Source: Rickettsia rickettsii
GTDB taxonomy: Bacteria; Pseudomonadota; Alphaproteobacteria; Rickettsiales; Rickettsiaceae
NCBI RefSeq assembly: GCF_001951015.1
Contig: NZ_CP018914.1
Coordinates: 744,001-808,000 of the forward strand
DNA length: 64,000 bases
Reading direction: 5' to 3'
Shown: positions 8,329-19,740 of the stretch, piece after piece
How positions within the stretch are numbered: the stretch's first letter is position 1
How the letters are laid out: every line of letters begins with the position of its first letter
Notes under the pieces: generated by a model
What the model saw: only the letters and a program-made list of their open reading frames with translations
Told to the model about the DNA's origin: nothing
Database searches by the model: none
Position numbers and translations under genes: made by a program

Positions 8329-8905
8329 ATGAATCAAGTTATAATAATCAACGGTCCTTCTTGTGTAGGTAAAACAACAATAGCCAAAGAAATTTGTAGG
8401 CAATCTAATAATAAATTTATTCATTTACAAATTGATCAAGTCGGAGCGTTTTATAGTACGATTTTTCCTACAGAATTTAAGTTTGCAGAAAATGAGGCCG
8501 GCACTGAAAACAATGATGATAGACTAAAAGGTCGTTTTAATAATAATAGGTTAGCAAGAAGAAAAATTGTTGCGTTGATATTGCTTACAACCGCAAAAGC
8601 ATTATTAGATAAAAATTTTAATATTGTAATCGATACGGCACTAGATGGTCTGGATGCTCAAGAACTTGCTAAATTTTATCTTAAATATCTAAATGGTTAC
8701 AAAATAACCTTTTTAAGGAATCTTTTGTCCGGTTGAAGAACGATTAAACACTAGAACTGACAACCTCTTCTTAACGGAAGATTTTGTAAGATTACAGAGT
8801 GGACAATATGATGTTTTTGAATCTTGTAGAAACTTCTATAATACTTGGTTCGATAACTCAAAGTGAAGGGCTATAGAAATTGCCTCTAAAATATTATCTA
8901 TTTAA
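8329..8905 (+). pseudogene. Chloramphenicol phosphotransferase-like P-loop kinase, frameshifted
   Basis: The N-terminus MNQVIIINGPSCVGKTTIAK holds a Walker A motif (GPSCVGKTT). It is followed by HLQIDQVGAFYSTIF, a stretch NNRLARRKIVALILLTTAKA and VIDTALDGLDA, in the order typical of chloramphenicol phosphotransferase-like (Zeta-toxin-like) kinases. The frame breaks near 8735 (LRNLLSG then stop). A shifted frame restores CPVEERLNTRTDNLFLTEDF and SGQYDVFESCRNFYNTWFDN, the expected C-terminal block (family C-P-x-E-x-L-x-x-R). There is also an in-frame TGA after WFDNSK. The intact ancestor was about 190 residues. Confidence 0.68.
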
Positions 8906-8907
8906 TA

Positions 8908-9255
8908 GGAAAGCCCAGGACGGGTAAATATACTATAGCGAAAGAGCTTATGTTATATATGATAATAAGTTAATTAATAATACTATTTTTGCTTTGCTTG
9001 GATATGACGGTTTTAAGAAGATTCCAGAATTTGTATGGGATACAATCGGACGTATTAGATATCATGTTTTTGAGTTTATCGTGCAAGAACCTTTTAATAG
9101 AATAGTTTGTGACAACGAGGTTGTATCAAAGAGTTGTTTCCGCTAGGCAACCATCTATGTCACTAGATGAACCTAAGAGTCTGAATAAAGAGACTCAAAA
9201 TGAAATATTTACCGATTGTAAGACATGTGAAAGTTAAAATGGATACTACAATATA
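8908..9255 (+). pseudogene. Second P-loop kinase remnant
   Basis: Right after the previous pseudogene, a second nucleotide-binding loop is readable (GKPRTGKYTIAKEL, a degraded G-x-x-x-x-G-K-S/T where the loop now has K-Y). It is followed in other frames by NNTIFALLGYDGFKKIPEFV, WDTIGRIRYHVFEFIVQEPF and ARQPSMSLDEPKSLNKETQN. Several frameshifts separate these blocks. It may be a diverged duplicate of the kinase at 8329 or an unrelated P-loop protein. No start codon is evident. Confidence 0.45.
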
Positions 9256-9331
9256 TGATCCGGCATATAAGAAATATTTTGAAAAGCGTGAGCCGACTCA
9301 AAAGAAACTCATCACATGTGCATTAAGGTTT

Positions 9332-9366
9332 GAGCTGTGTGCGGGAAAACCAGCATACACGATTCT
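9332..9366 (+). mobile_element. Relic of group II intron domain V
   Basis: The 35 bases starting gagctgtgtgcgggaaaac and ending cacgattct match the size and layout of a bacterial group II intron domain V. They start with GAGC (catalytic AGC triad), have a GAAA-type tetraloop (ggGAAAacc), and a 3' strand ending in a decayed GGTTCT (here gATTCT). Bases downstream (taggagagtgcaattg, then ttatct) resemble domain VI and the intron 3' boundary. No reverse transcriptase reading frame remains upstream. It is only a remnant. Confidence 0.4.
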
Positions 9367-9428
9367 TAGGAGAGTGCAATTGCTGCTTATCTGATTTTAC
9401 ATTTATTAGGTGTCAGAAGAGATTCACA

Positions 9429-11490
9429 TTAGACAATATTACTATTTTCACCCTTTTCATCCTGCACGTAAAAATCGTTTTTTTCATTCAATATATCATC
9501 ACTGTTTGTATATAAAGATTCAATAAATAAAATAGAGTCCTTTAAAGCTAGTTGCACAGCTATATTATCCTGATCATGTCTTTCTATAGTTTTAGAAAAG
9601 CCCAAATTCTTTAACTACATTACCTAATTCTTTTATATTAGCTCGAAATCTAGTAGAATCAGAATGTGACATAGGTGTTTTTGAGAGCTTTATTATTTCG
9701 TTTCTACGTTCTTGTGTTTTAATAATAACTATTTTCTTTAAGTTATCGTCTAAATCTTCCATTCCAATTTTATTGCGAATAATATCGTTTATACTAATTA
9801 CTTTATTTCCATGCTTTCTCTCATGCGTTGCTGCTACTATACTGCAAGCCAAATCTGTTAATATATCTATTAAGAAACTTTGCGTTATTAAACCTATACC
9901 TTTTACTAAAATTTTTATTATACCCTCTTGCTCATTAATATTATTTTTATAGTTTCAGCAATACAGCAAGCATTTATGATATTTTTATATTCCAATAAAA
10001 TGCATTACAGTAATCGTATAATAATGGGCTTTCTTGTGCTAAACTTTCAATTTCTCAAAGATTTCTGCTTTTTGTATTGTTCCACTATAGTATTTTATTG
10101 TGGCTATCTATCTTAATTGCATAGGCATCTAATCTTTTATTTGCCCCAGCATCTAGTAATTTAAAATTACTGGTTTTCAACCTTATTTTTGCATCTTATT
10201 ATCTGTTAACTGATTTTTTAAATAACATGCGGCTAAAAATTCTTGAATAGTTAAGTGAATAAATTGATCATTACTTCCTTTGCTTTTTAATCATCCTTGT
10301 TCTATAACTTCATCTATATCATTAGCTTCAGTTTTATTTTTATATTTTGTTTTTTTCTATATGCCTATTATTAAGCCAGTTTATTACTTCACTATATAAA
10401 CGACTTATAAAATCTTGATTACTGTTTTTTTTTGAAATTTATCCCTTATGGCTTGATCACTCCAAACCAAACATATTAATGCAGTATTGATAGGAACTTC
10501 ACATATTTCTTTTATTTGGCTATGAGTATCCAAAAAGCTTTTTAATTGCACTCCTAGCTCTTGATCATACTCAAAATTTTTATGTACATATTGCTCTATT
10601 CCCTCACTATCCCAGCCTGTCCTGTATTGTCTACTTTCCGCGCAAACCTGTTTTACGCATTTCTTCTACAACCACATTAAGTCTAGAACTCATTATTACG
10701 TTTTGATATTCTAATATTTTATCTATTAACTTTTTACATCTCGAGTATTTAGATGTGCTACTTCATCATACCCATCAAGTAATAACAACATCTTATCTTT
10801 ATTTTGGCTATCCATTATTTCCTTAACACTTAAGGTACTTTCACTACTGCCTAAACAATAATGGATAAAACAATTAAGCTTACTTTGAGATAAATTATTA
10901 ATATCAAAATACCCACTATAACCGTCTTTCTAACTTTCATTTAATAATTCTTTTAACTCTAAAAACATAATCAAACTTATCGCTCCATAACTCCCCTTTT
11001 CCCCATTTATACGATAGATAATGCATTAACGTGGTTTTACCTATTCCTGCACTACCGAGTCACAGTACTTTACCGACATCTGCTTTTATTCTGTTTACTT
11101 GCTCAATTATATTTTTTATTTCTGATTCACTTGTATTAGGTAGATTTCTGCGAAGTATCTCAAACTTATGTTCTTCATTTAGTGACTTAACTATATTATC
11201 AATTTTTTCTTCTTGAACTTGATAATTTTTATTAAACAGCTCTCTTATCTTTCCGTATCTATGGCTTTAAAAATATTCTCTATTTCTATCGCTCTCTTTT
11301 CTCCGACAACTTTATCGCGTAATGCTGCTTTAGCTGCTCCATCGTCTTCACTAAATAATATCTGTAATTTTACTTAATATTCATCTAAAGACTGAGCTTT
11401 TTTCGTATCTTCTATTAGCTTTGGTAAAGTATCGTGAGAACTATATAAGGTTCTTAACTTGTCAGTTAATGATTGTGCAGAAGGCTTCAT
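9429..11490 (-). pseudogene. NACHT-type NTPase gene, heavily decayed
   Basis: The reading starts MKPSAQSLTDKLRTLYSSHD at 11490. It continues through many stops and shifts: a charged N-terminal region, a Walker A motif (GSAGIGKTTLMHYLSYKWGK, around 11056-11000, preceded by an in-frame TGA), an LKELLNES segment and a Walker B/NACHT motif KMLLLLDGYDEVAHLNT (around 10790). Further down come NVIMSSRLNVVVEEMRKTG, FIHLTIQEFLAACYLKNQLT, and a better kept tail at 9592-9852 (MACSIVAATHERKHGNKVIS) and IERHDQDNIAVQLALKDSIL. The ancestor was about 680 residues. NACHT ATPases of this style act as signal-transducing or defence-type switches. This copy cannot be functional. Confidence 0.7.
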
Positions 11491-11977
11491 ATTTTTATTA
11501 GAAAACCTAATTAGATTAAAACAATTATAGGTGTGAGTTTAAGAATTTAATTTTATTTAAGCAATTTAACATTGATTAACCACAATAATTTATTTTTTTA
11601 TTTATTGCAACTATTAATTATTAATGTATAAGATATTATACACTCAACAAAATTAGCACTTATAGTTATGAAATATTAGCCATAGGAATTTTAATAGCCG
11701 GTAATAATATATTTGTACAGGATACGCAGCCTGCTAAAGAATAAGAACAAAGAAGGATTATTAGAACTAAGCTGTAGAGGGCTTTAGCAACTATAGGGTT
11801 TTCAAATGCACTACGTACAATCTCATCATGTTTAGGCTTTTTTTGTATAATATAATTTTACGAAGAAAATAATTTTAATTAGAGGTAGTATTAAAGTGCA
11901 ATATTATATATAAGTTTGTTGATAAAAAATGATTTATTTACTAATATTTATATTTCCATAAATAATATTAGTTTTAT
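11491..11977. other. Gene-free stretch upstream of nuoN
   Basis: No reading frame of convincing length or composition is seen. A short run around 11668-11750 (in one frame YEILAIGILIAGNNIFVQD) may be debris of a membrane protein. The region is very AT-rich and likely contains the promoters of nuoN and of the former NACHT gene, but no clear motif can be claimed. Confidence 0.4.
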
Positions 11978-13354
11978 ATGCTACTGCTACTTCCTGAAAT
12001 AACTTTGACTTTAATAGCACTTTTAGGGCAGTTTTTTGCCATAATGATCCCAAATAAAAATAGAATTATTTCTAATATCATTATTTTACTATGCATATTA
12101 TCAATTTTTCTTACCTTTAAGTACTCAAGTTATGAAGGAGTATGGTACTCATTTGCTACCGGAATAAATATCGGTATTAGTAAAAGCATAGTGCTACTAT
12201 TCACTATTATCTCAATGATTATATACCGTGATTACTCTATTCTTGTTGCTGATGAATTAAAGTTTGAATTTATTACTTTAATGTTATTATCGGTTGTAGG
12301 TATTTTTGTTGCAATTTCATCACGGAATTTTCTATTATTATTCTGCGGTATGGAGCTTACTGCTTTAACTTCATATGCACTTGCAGGATTCAAATTAAAT
12401 GATATGAAATCATCGGAAGGTGCTTTAAAATATTTTATCTTAGGTAGTTTAGTTAGTTGTTTATCATTATTCGGTATTTCTTTTATATACGGATTCGGCG
12501 GAAGCCTACAATTTGAGGATATCTTATATAAACTAAATGATAATTCCGGAATGAATCTTGGTTTAATAATCGGTATTGTACTATTTTTAAGTAGTATTTT
12601 CTTTAAACTCTCAAGTGTTCCACTCCATTTTTGGGTCCCTGACGTATATGAAGGATCACCGATTACTTCGGTTACTTATTTCAACGCTGCCTCAAAAATA
12701 GGTATGGTTATTGTTTTATTAAATATCAGCAAATTAATTATAGGTAATTACTATCCTATTAATTATAATTTAATAAAGATAATTGCTATATTATCTATGC
12801 TGTTTGGCGCTTTTGGAGCCATTCGTCAAACTTCTCTAAAAAGATTAATGGCTTATAGTACTATTTTAAATATCGGTTATGTATTAATCGGCGTTCTTCT
12901 GCATAATCAAGAAGGATATAAAGCAGCTCTACTATATATTCTAATATATGCGGTAGGGAGTATAGGATTTTTTACTTGCTTAATTATACTGCTCGGTAAA
13001 GACGTCGATAAAGCTAGTTTTAAAACTATACAAGGAATTGCAGAGTATCATAAAACTATAGCTGCCGTAATTAGCATAGTTATGTTTTCAATGATTGGAA
13101 TCCCTCCTCTTACAGGATTTTTCGGTAAATATTACCTTTTTTACCAAGCAATTAATCAAGAAGAATTCGCATTAGCTTATTGTGGTATTTTTACCAGCGT
13201 AGTTGCTGCGTTTTATTATCTTAAAGTAGTAAAAGGCATGTATTTTTCTAAAAAGATTGAGATAATTAAGCTGCCGATGCAATATGGGCTTTTACTGATT
13301 AATTACTTAGTTGTAGGCTTCTTGTTGCTTGGTTCATTTATTATCTCGTTTTAG
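11978..13354 (+). CDS. nuoN: NADH-quinone oxidoreductase subunit N
   Basis: A membrane subunit of respiratory complex I, related to Mrp-type antiporters and part of the proton-pumping arm in the inner membrane. The product of 458 residues has about 14 hydrophobic segments. It shows the proton-antiporter family core: [15 protein letters not shown] (Glu in TM5), [40 protein letters not shown] (family F-K-x-x-x-x-P-x-H-x-W-x-P-D-x-Y-x-G-(A/S)-P), [19 protein letters not shown] and [20 protein letters not shown]. The length is slightly short of the usual 480. The last 14 bases overlap the end of the convergent gene at 13341. Other nuo genes are not in the window. Confidence 0.95.
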   Translation: MLLLLPEITLTLIALLGQFFAIMIPNKNRIISNIIILLCILSIFLTFKYSSYEGVWYSFATGINIGISKSIVLLFTIISMIIYRDYSILVADELKFEFITLMLLSVVGIFVAISSRNFLLLFCGMELTALTSYALAGFKLNDMKSSEGALKYFILGSLVSCLSLFGISFIYGFGGSLQFEDILYKLNDNSGMNLGLIIGIVLFLSSIFFKLSSVPLHFWVPDVYEGSPITSVTYFNAASKIGMVIVLLNISKLIIGNYYPINYNLIKIIAILSMLFGAFGAIRQTSLKRLMAYSTILNIGYVLIGVLLHNQEGYKAALLYILIYAVGSIGFFTCLIILLGKDVDKASFKTIQGIAEYHKTIAAVISIVMFSMIGIPPLTGFFGKYYLFYQAINQEEFALAYCGIFTSVVAAFYYLKVVKGMYFSKKIEIIKLPMQYGLLLINYLVVGFLLLGSFIISF

Positions 13355-14882
13355 CCGGTGTAGACTTTTTATTAACAACACTAGCTGCAGTAGTTTGAGT
13401 AGGCTTCATAACCTTTCCTTGTAGATTCTTTATATGTTTTAGATTTTCTTCATCTAATTTTAATAAATCTTGGTCTTTTTGTTTAGCTTTTTTAGCTAGA
13501 CCTAATTGACTTGGAGTAACACTAACAATATCATCCGTTCCAACTTCTTTCTTAAATTTTTCTAGAGCATCTACATATTCTCTGTTTGCATATATATTTG
13601 TCTTTACCAATTTTTGTTTTGGTTCTTTCTTTATTTTATCAGAAGAACCAGCTAAATTTCTTTCATCTTTAATATCTTCATTTAAACTTTTTATTGTCTT
13701 TATTAAATGTTTTTGCGCACTATCTCTAATACCAAGTATTTCTAAAATTCTTGCAAAATTAGTAGTAATTTTATTTCTTAATTTAAGTTTTTGTCCTCCT
13801 TTTTTTCTTTCTTCATAATTAAGAATTTTCGCAAAATAATCAGGATACTCTTTCATTAATGTTTTTAATCCTTGCTCTTTCACTTCGTAATAAGGAAAAC
13901 TATATTTTTTAGAAATTAAACTATTTACTTTAATTTCTAAGCCGTATTCCTTTAAGGATTCTTGCCTTTTTTTCATTGTATCTATTAAACTAGCCTTAAT
14001 TTCTTCAGGCGTTATGTCTTTAGATTGTTTATTATTAAATTGCTTTGGCAGCGCTTGTTTTGCAAATTCTGCAATTGCTTCATTACTATAATATTTAGTT
14101 AATGCATCAAAACTTTTATCAATAGTTTTGCTTAAATCAATTTTAGAAACTGCAATTAAGCTATCGGCAAAATTAGGATTTTTTGTTCTTAAATTAGAAG
14201 GAAATTCTCTAAAATGGTTAGTGGGACCGAATCCAGGCAAATGTTTGGCTCTTGAATGCGGATATATATTATTTGTTAAATTATCAAAACTACCAGCAAA
14301 ATCAATTCTTACTAATTTAGGTAAAGTTTTTGGATTTTTTTGATCTCTGATAACTCCTATATTTCCAACATGTATATCAAAATCGCCGATCAATAAACTT
14401 GCCGGCATAATGTTTTCAAAGTTCTGATACTTAATTTCCTTAAAAGCATTTTCTAAGGTTCTAAATAATTTATTTCTAGTCCCCATAAAAAGTGGTCTAC
14501 CGCCGTCCTTTCTAAACCAAGAACTCGGTTTAGTTTTAGCAGACATATGTTTATCCATGTCCACATACATATCACTACTATAATTCTCAAAAAATTCAGA
14601 TTTGACATATATTTGCAAATCCACTGCTTTAGATTTATTAAAATCATCAGGAGCAATTAAATTAACTTTTGCTCCATTTCCAGGACTGATAGCTTCAAAA
14701 ATTTGAGATCCTAAAAACTCGGCTATATTTTTTGAGCTTGAAGCCTCTTTTTTTATCATCGCTGTAATTTTACCGTCTAAGCTTTGATATACTCCGCCAT
14801 GCTCTCCTACCTCATTAGCTCCGCCTCCTTTAGGCTTTAAAAAATTCCAACCTTTAAATACTGATTTCTTATTTTGCGTCAT
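13341..14882 (-). CDS. Kinase-like hypothetical protein, candidate secreted effector (513 aa)
   Basis: A single intact frame of 513 residues without signal peptide or membrane segment. The N-terminal half contains a glycine-rich segment ([20 protein letters not shown]) followed by [10 protein letters not shown], which could be a nucleotide-binding loop with its lysine. Further on comes [20 protein letters not shown] then [12 protein letters not shown] (residues about 160-205), a D-x-H-x-x-N...(I/V)DF pattern. That order (Lys, then D-x-H-x-x-N, then DF) is shared by HipA, phosphoinositide-kinase and several Legionella/Rickettsia effector kinases. The C-terminal half is Lys-rich and helical ([39 protein letters not shown]) and ends with a disordered [10 protein letters not shown] tail. 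Function as a lipid or protein kinase acting on the host cell is inference. Confidence 0.5.
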   Translation of the reverse strand: MTQNKKSVFKGWNFLKPKGGGANEVGEHGGVYQSLDGKITAMIKKEASSSKNIAEFLGSQIFEAISPGNGAKVNLIAPDDFNKSKAVDLQIYVKSEFFENYSSDMYVDMDKHMSAKTKPSSWFRKDGGRPLFMGTRNKLFRTLENAFKEIKYQNFENIMPASLLIGDFDIHVGNIGVIRDQKNPKTLPKLVRIDFAGSFDNLTNNIYPHSRAKHLPGFGPTNHFREFPSNLRTKNPNFADSLIAVSKIDLSKTIDKSFDALTKYYSNEAIAEFAKQALPKQFNNKQSKDITPEEIKASLIDTMKKRQESLKEYGLEIKVNSLISKKYSFPYYEVKEQGLKTLMKEYPDYFAKILNYEERKKGGQKLKLRNKITTNFARILEILGIRDSAQKHLIKTIKSLNEDIKDERNLAGSSDKIKKEPKQKLVKTNIYANREYVDALEKFKKEVGTDDIVSVTPSQLGLAKKAKQKDQDLLKLDEENLKHIKNLQGKVMKPTQTTAASVVNKKSTPAKTR

Positions 14883-14946
14883 CTTTGCCTCTTTATAACG
14901 ATTTACACTACATTGATAATTTTGATATAATTATAAAACATATTAT

Positions 14947-15972
14947 TTATTTTATATCAGAAGCCATTTTGTACCTAATTTTATTGTTCTTTAATATTTC
15001 AGCTACTTCAAGAGCTGCATAGGTAAATATACCTGTGGCACCGGCACGTTTAAAACTAATTAATGACTCCATCAAAGCTCTCTCCCAATCCATTGCCCCT
15101 GCTTCTGCTGCAAATTTTAACATTGCATATTCTCCACTAACCTGATATGCAAAAATTTTAGCATTTAAATTATTTGCCGCTTCACGAATAACATCCAAAA
15201 ACGGCATACCAGGCTTCACCATTACCATATCGGCTCCCTCTGCTATATCATGCTCAATCTCAAGCATTGCTTCCTTAATATTACGTACATCCATTTGATA
15301 GCTTGATTTATCTAAATAATTCTTTTTATTACTCTTAACAGCATCGCGAAACGGACCATAAAAACTTGAAGCATATTTAGCGGCATAAGCAAGAATTCCA
15401 ACATTTATAAATCCCTCTTTGTCAAGATATTCCCTTATAGCCCTGATTCTTCCATCCATCATATCGGAAGGTGCAACAATATCTACTCCAGCTTTTGCTA
15501 ACACTAATGCCTGATTACACAAAGCGCTTACTGATCTATCATTATCAACTGCCCCATGATGCACAATACCATCATGACCATGTGTAGTATAAGGATCAAG
15601 TGCTACATCGCATATTATACCAATATCGATATTAGCGTTTTTGATGCTTCTAATAGTTCTACATATTAAATTATCTAAATTATAAGCCTCATCGGCATTG
15701 TCGCTTTTTAGACTTTGATCAATACTCGGAAATAATGCAATAACATTAATACCCAGCTCTGCTGCTTCTTTTGCCGTTTCTACTATTTGATCAATCGATA
15801 AACGATATATACCAGGCATAGTTTTAATTTCTTGCCTTTCATTATGTCCTTCAACAACAAATAAAGGCAACACTAAATCACTAACCGATAAATTACTTTC
15901 GGATATTAACTCTCTAAGCCAAAAAGCTTTTCTATTTCTTCTAAGTCTAATATGGGGGTACATAAAATTCAT
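14947..15972 (-). CDS. hemB: Delta-aminolevulinic acid dehydratase (porphobilinogen synthase)
   Basis: This cytosolic enzyme condenses two 5-aminolevulinate molecules to porphobilinogen in heme synthesis. The 341-residue product begins MNFMYPHIRLRRNRKAFWLR, with the family's P-x-x-R-x-R-R-x-R. The metal region at about residues 122-134 reads ALDPYTTHGHDG. The Asp-rich form, instead of Cys-rich, suggests a Mg2+/K+-dependent rather than zinc enzyme. The active-site lysines lie in YAAKYASSFYGPFRDA and MVMVKPGMPFLD (the latter is the Schiff-base Lys). SDMMDGRI and the C-terminal S-G-E-Y-A/S-M segment are also present. Start at 15972; an internal Met (residue 4) is an alternative start. It stands alone between two non-operonic neighbours. 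Confidence 0.95.
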   Translation of the reverse strand: MNFMYPHIRLRRNRKAFWLRELISESNLSVSDLVLPLFVVEGHNERQEIKTMPGIYRLSIDQIVETAKEAAELGINVIALFPSIDQSLKSDNADEAYNLDNLICRTIRSIKNANIDIGIICDVALDPYTTHGHDGIVHHGAVDNDRSVSALCNQALVLAKAGVDIVAPSDMMDGRIRAIREYLDKEGFINVGILAYAAKYASSFYGPFRDAVKSNKKNYLDKSSYQMDVRNIKEAMLEIEHDIAEGADMVMVKPGMPFLDVIREAANNLNAKIFAYQVSGEYAMLKFAAEAGAMDWERALMESLISFKRAGATGIFTYAALEVAEILKNNKIRYKMASDIK

Positions 15973-16129
15973 ATCTCATTTTAGTTAATAACTTGGATTC
16001 TAATATATAAAATATATAACCTAACTATCTTATAGTAAAAATATTGCATTACAAAAAGAAATTTTGCTTGCAATTTATACAAAATTTAAGCAAGCTGTTT
16101 AATTATATAAATAAACATAGGAGCTTAAT

Positions 16130-17158
16130 ATGGCACAAGATAATATTCCAAAATCAATACAAGATAGAATACAAGAGTGGGAAAAAATCAAAAAATATGT
16201 CAAATAACCCACTAAAAAACAAAACCGGCTGTTCCTCTAAAACCCACTTCTGGGCAAATAAAGGCATGGAACGAGGCACATAAAAAACAGACTGACTTAA
16301 CTACACATTCCCAAGCACTTGATATATTTGTTGACACCCCATCTCCGCAAGTTGAAACCCAAAAGCCTATTATTTTTTCAAAACCGGCTCCGGAACAAAC
16401 AAAAGTACCGGAAACAACACCTAAAAAACAATCCAATTTAACCGTAAAAGAGAAAATAGAGCAATTTTTTAAACATAATATTGATACTAAAGATGCTTTG
16501 ATTCCGGAATTTAGCCACTATATAGCATTAAGCGGTTCTATGGCAGGGAAGCGTCTTGATGTTACTATTAAAGCTTATGAACAATCTCATTAGGACGGCT
16601 AATAAAACAAGTAGGAGTACCTCAAAAAGAGTTTGTTTCTTTTATAGAAGATGATCTAATCAAGAATCATCCACACAAAGATAAATTTGAAAAAATCAAT
16701 CAACATTATAAATTACCTGAACCACCTACACTATCTGATATAATTGATAATCTGAGAGAATTAGTAAACAATGATGATATAATAGTTCATTTGAAACAAA
16801 GTAGAAAACACATTGAATTTAAAGAAAAAGTAAATAATATTATTCAGATTTATGATGATAATAAACATAATCCAGCTGCTATAGCTAAAGTTGAAGCAAA
16901 ACTGCAAGAGGTAGGTAAATGGTGTGAAGAAACTACAAAAATGGATAATAATCCTATTTGCAAAAATATTGGTAATTTTATACAATATTCTTTTACCGAA
17001 GATAAAGCTAAAGCTGCTTTTTATAAAGATGCTATAAAAATTCTACTCAAAATACTAAAAAAGCTATAGAAGAAATACAAAAATCTCTTACCAACCCTTC
17101 TCCTCATTCATCTAATGTTCCACCGTCGAAGCATCAAGGAGAAAGATATAGAAGCTAA
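16130..17158 (+). pseudogene. Hypothetical gene with three frameshifts
   Basis: A ribosome binding site (taggagc) precedes the ATG at 16130 (MAQDNIPKSIQDRIQEWEKI). A shift near 16195 leads into QIKAWNEAHKKQTDLTTHSQ, a Pro/Thr-rich segment (VETQKPIIFSKPAPEQTKVP) and SNLTVKEKIEQFFKHNIDTK. Another shift near 16590 leads to LIKQVGVPQKEFVSFIEDDL, PEPPTLSDIIDNLRELVNND and the open block 16791-17069. A last shift near 17050 leads to KKAIEEIQKSLTNPSPHSSN and a stop at 17158. The ancestor was about 340 residues, largely helical with a disordered proline-rich part. The family is not recognised. The 3' end overlaps the stop of priA on the opposite strand. Confidence 0.6.
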
Positions 17159-19101
17159 TAAAAACTTTTAGGATCGATATCTATTTTTAGATGGCAAAAA
17201 GAAGGAATTTTTATAAGGCTTAGCCAAAATTTTAAATATTTCTGCAAATTAAATTTCTTATCGGCTATAATAAGTATTCGGTAACGATATTTACCAGCGA
17301 GCTTTGACATTAATGAGCTTGCCGGTCCTAAAATTTTCACGTTTGCTTTTGGTGCAATTCGGACCATATCCCTAGCAATTTCTAGAATTTTAGCTTCACT
17401 GGAACCTGACAAAATTACCGATGCTGTTTTGGAAAATGGCGGCATATCTGCTGATTTTCTTATTTCAAGTTCATTTGCAAAAAAACTATCTTCATCACCG
17501 GCTTTAACATAACTAAAAATTGTATTATCAGGATAATAGCTTTGTAAATATACTACACCTTTACTATCTCCTCTACCCGCTCTACCACCTACCTGATGTA
17601 GTAGCTGAAAAGTTCGCTCAGATGCTCTAAGATCGGCATTATTGCTTCCAAGATCGGCATCTATTACTCCAACTAAAGTAAGATTCGGAAAGTGATAACC
17701 TTTTGTTATTATTTGTGTGCCTATTAAAATATCAATTTCTAAATTTTCCATTTGATGTAGAAGCTGTGCTATTTTTTCCGGGCTTTTAGCATGATCTTTA
17801 CTTATCACTGCAATTTTACTCTCAGGAAAAAGTGCTTTTGCTTCTTCCTCTATTCTCTCTATACCTGGACCACATATAGTTAATGTTTCATCCTCTAGAC
17901 ATTCAGGACAAGAACTAAAAATTTTACTTTGATAACCGCAATGGTGACATTCAAGTTTTTTAGTCGCTTTATGTACTACCATCCAAGAAGAGCAGAATTT
18001 ACAGGTCAATCTGTGACCGCAAGCTTTGCATAGCATGAGCGGAGCATAACCACGCCTATTAAGAAATAATAAGACTTGCTTTTTATTATCTAAATTACCT
18101 TTGATAGCTTCTATAAGAAGCTTGGATAAATAGGAATTCTTAGATAGCTTTTCTTTAGTCATGTCGATTATTTCTATATTTGGCAAATCGACATTTTTGT
18201 ATCTATTAACCAATGTAACCAATTGATATTTACCAATTTCTATATTATGTATCGTTTCAATAGACGGTGTTGCCGAACACAAAACAATTTGTGCTTTATC
18301 AAATGTACCTCTCACGATAGCCGTATCCCTAGCATTATATAATATACCGTCATCTTGTTTATAGGAATCGTCATGTTCCTCATCTATAACTATTAAACCG
18401 AGATTTTTAAAAGGTAAAAACAAACTACTTCTAGCCCCAATTACTACTTTAACTTTATCGCTTAATATACCTCTTAAAATCATTTTCTTGTGAGCTTTGG
18501 TAACGCTTGAGTTCCATATGATAGGCTCAAAACCGAATCGCTCTATAAAACGATTAATAATTTGTGTACTTAAAGCAATTTCAGGCAACATAACAAGCAC
18601 TTGTTTGCCTTTTGCTAAGTAATCTGCTATTAGATGAAAATATATTTCTGTTTTACCTGATCCCGTAACACCTTTAACAAGTGTTGGCTTATTACTTTCA
18701 TTTAAAATTGTTACTGCTTGTTTCTGCTCTTCTGACAAATCAGGTAGCACAAAGTTATTATTGACTTTCTGCTCCTTAACTTTAATCGGTTTTTCAGCAA
18801 TATCCATAGGTAATACTAACTTGGCTATGCTCCCAAGCTCTGACATATAGTAGCTACTCATCCATTTAATTAATTCTAAAACTTCTGAAGTAATATTTAA
18901 GTTTAACGGTACTTTCGCTCTAATAGTTTTTATTTTTTTTGCCTCGGAATTTGAAACAAGCTCCCATACTATGCCGGTTAATTCCTTATTTCTAAAAGGC
19001 ACTACAACAAGATCACCTATGTTTAGCTCTAAATCTTCAGGTATTAAATAATCTAGCGGAAATAATTTTGCTACCGGTAATAATATTTTTGCTATTCGCA
19101 T
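17155..19101 (-). CDS. priA: Primosomal protein N', replication restart helicase
   Basis: PriA is a superfamily 2 DNA helicase that binds forks and D-loops and reloads DnaB after fork collapse. The 648-residue product has the N-terminal 3'-DNA-binding domain (residues about 1-100). Walker A follows at about 145 ([12 protein letters not shown]), DEEH box ([10 protein letters not shown]), and the CSATPS motif III. Two zinc-binding modules built from paired cysteines lie near residues 357-400 ([22 protein letters not shown]), and helicase motifs [18 protein letters not shown] and [10 protein letters not shown] are present. It is a bit shorter than E. coli PriA (732) but normal for alphaproteobacterial short forms. 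It stands alone; ubiX is divergent on the other side of a 63-bp AT-rich gap. Confidence 0.95.
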   Translation of the reverse strand: MRIAKILLPVAKLFPLDYLIPEDLELNIGDLVVVPFRNKELTGIVWELVSNSEAKKIKTIRAKVPLNLNITSEVLELIKWMSSYYMSELGSIAKLVLPMDIAEKPIKVKEQKVNNNFVLPDLSEEQKQAVTILNESNKPTLVKGVTGSGKTEIYFHLIADYLAKGKQVLVMLPEIALSTQIINRFIERFGFEPIIWNSSVTKAHKKMILRGILSDKVKVVIGARSSLFLPFKNLGLIVIDEEHDDSYKQDDGILYNARDTAIVRGTFDKAQIVLCSATPSIETIHNIEIGKYQLVTLVNRYKNVDLPNIEIIDMTKEKLSKNSYLSKLLIEAIKGNLDNKKQVLLFLNRRGYAPLMLCKACGHRLTCKFCSSWMVVHKATKKLECHHCGYQSKIFSSCPECLEDETLTICGPGIERIEEEAKALFPESKIAVISKDHAKSPEKIAQLLHQMENLEIDILIGTQIITKGYHFPNLTLVGVIDADLGSNNADLRASERTFQLLHQVGGRAGRGDSKGVVYLQSYYPDNTIFSYVKAGDEDSFFANELEIRKSADMPPFSKTASVILSGSSEAKILEIARDMVRIAPKANVKILGPASSLMSKLAGKYRYRILIIADKKFNLQKYLKFWLSLIKIPSFCHLKIDIDPKSFY

Positions 19102-19164
19102 ATATAATGTATTTTATAATTTTTTTTTTATTATATACTAAACTGATAAATTATAGAAACCTAG

Positions 19165-19740
19165 ATGAATAAAGAAACAAAAATTGTTATAGCAATTTCT
19201 GGAGCTTCAGGCACAATATACGGTATTCGTTTGCTTGAAGTACTAAAACAACAAAATATCGAAACTCATTTGGTTATTTCAGAGGGAGCAGCTCTTACTA
19301 TAAAGCTCGAAACTAAATATTCTATAGATAAAGTTAAGCTACTGGCTAATTATTATTATGACGATAAAGATTTAGGTGCTACCATTTCAAGCGGCTCTTT
19401 TAAAACTTCAGGCATGATAATAGCCCCTTGTAGTATGAAGACCTTAGCAAGTATTGCTCACTCAATGGAAGATAATTTAATTAGTAGAGCGGCAGGTGTT
19501 GTACTTAAAGACAGAAGGAAACTTATTTTAATGACCCGTGAAACTCCTTTGCATATCGGACATTTAGAAAATATGTTAAAAGTAGCGAGTTACGGCGGCA
19601 TTATATCGCCGCCCGTGCCGGCTTTTTATAATAACCCTGTAAGTATAGATGATATAGTGAATCATTCTATTACTAGAGTTTTAGATTTTTTCGATATCGA
19701 AACTAATTTAATTAAACGCTGGGATAGTTATGAGCAATAA
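19165..19740 (+). CDS. ubiX: UbiX-type flavin prenyltransferase
   Basis: UbiX transfers a dimethylallyl group to FMN to make the prenylated flavin cofactor used by UbiD decarboxylase in ubiquinone synthesis. The 191-residue product has [20 protein letters not shown] (the FMN-binding G-A-S-G loop, residues about 9-28), [20 protein letters not shown] (S-C-x-T-like motif), and [19 protein letters not shown] (the R-E-x-P-L motif with the catalytic Arg and Glu). It ends with [12 protein letters not shown], also typical. It starts 63 bp from the divergent priA. The next small frame starts inside its end at 19730. Confidence 0.93.
   Translation: MNKETKIVIAISGASGTIYGIRLLEVLKQQNIETHLVISEGAALTIKLETKYSIDKVKLLANYYYDDKDLGATISSGSFKTSGMIIAPCSMKTLASIAHSMEDNLISRAAGVVLKDRRKLILMTRETPLHIGHLENMLKVASYGGIISPPVPAFYNNPVSIDDIVNHSITRVLDFFDIETNLIKRWDSYEQ

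Noticed and set aside
9200-9515. Two short plus-strand frames (64 and 61 codons)
   Set aside because: They fall across the kinase remnant, the intron relic and the antisense of the NACHT tail, with no family resemblance.
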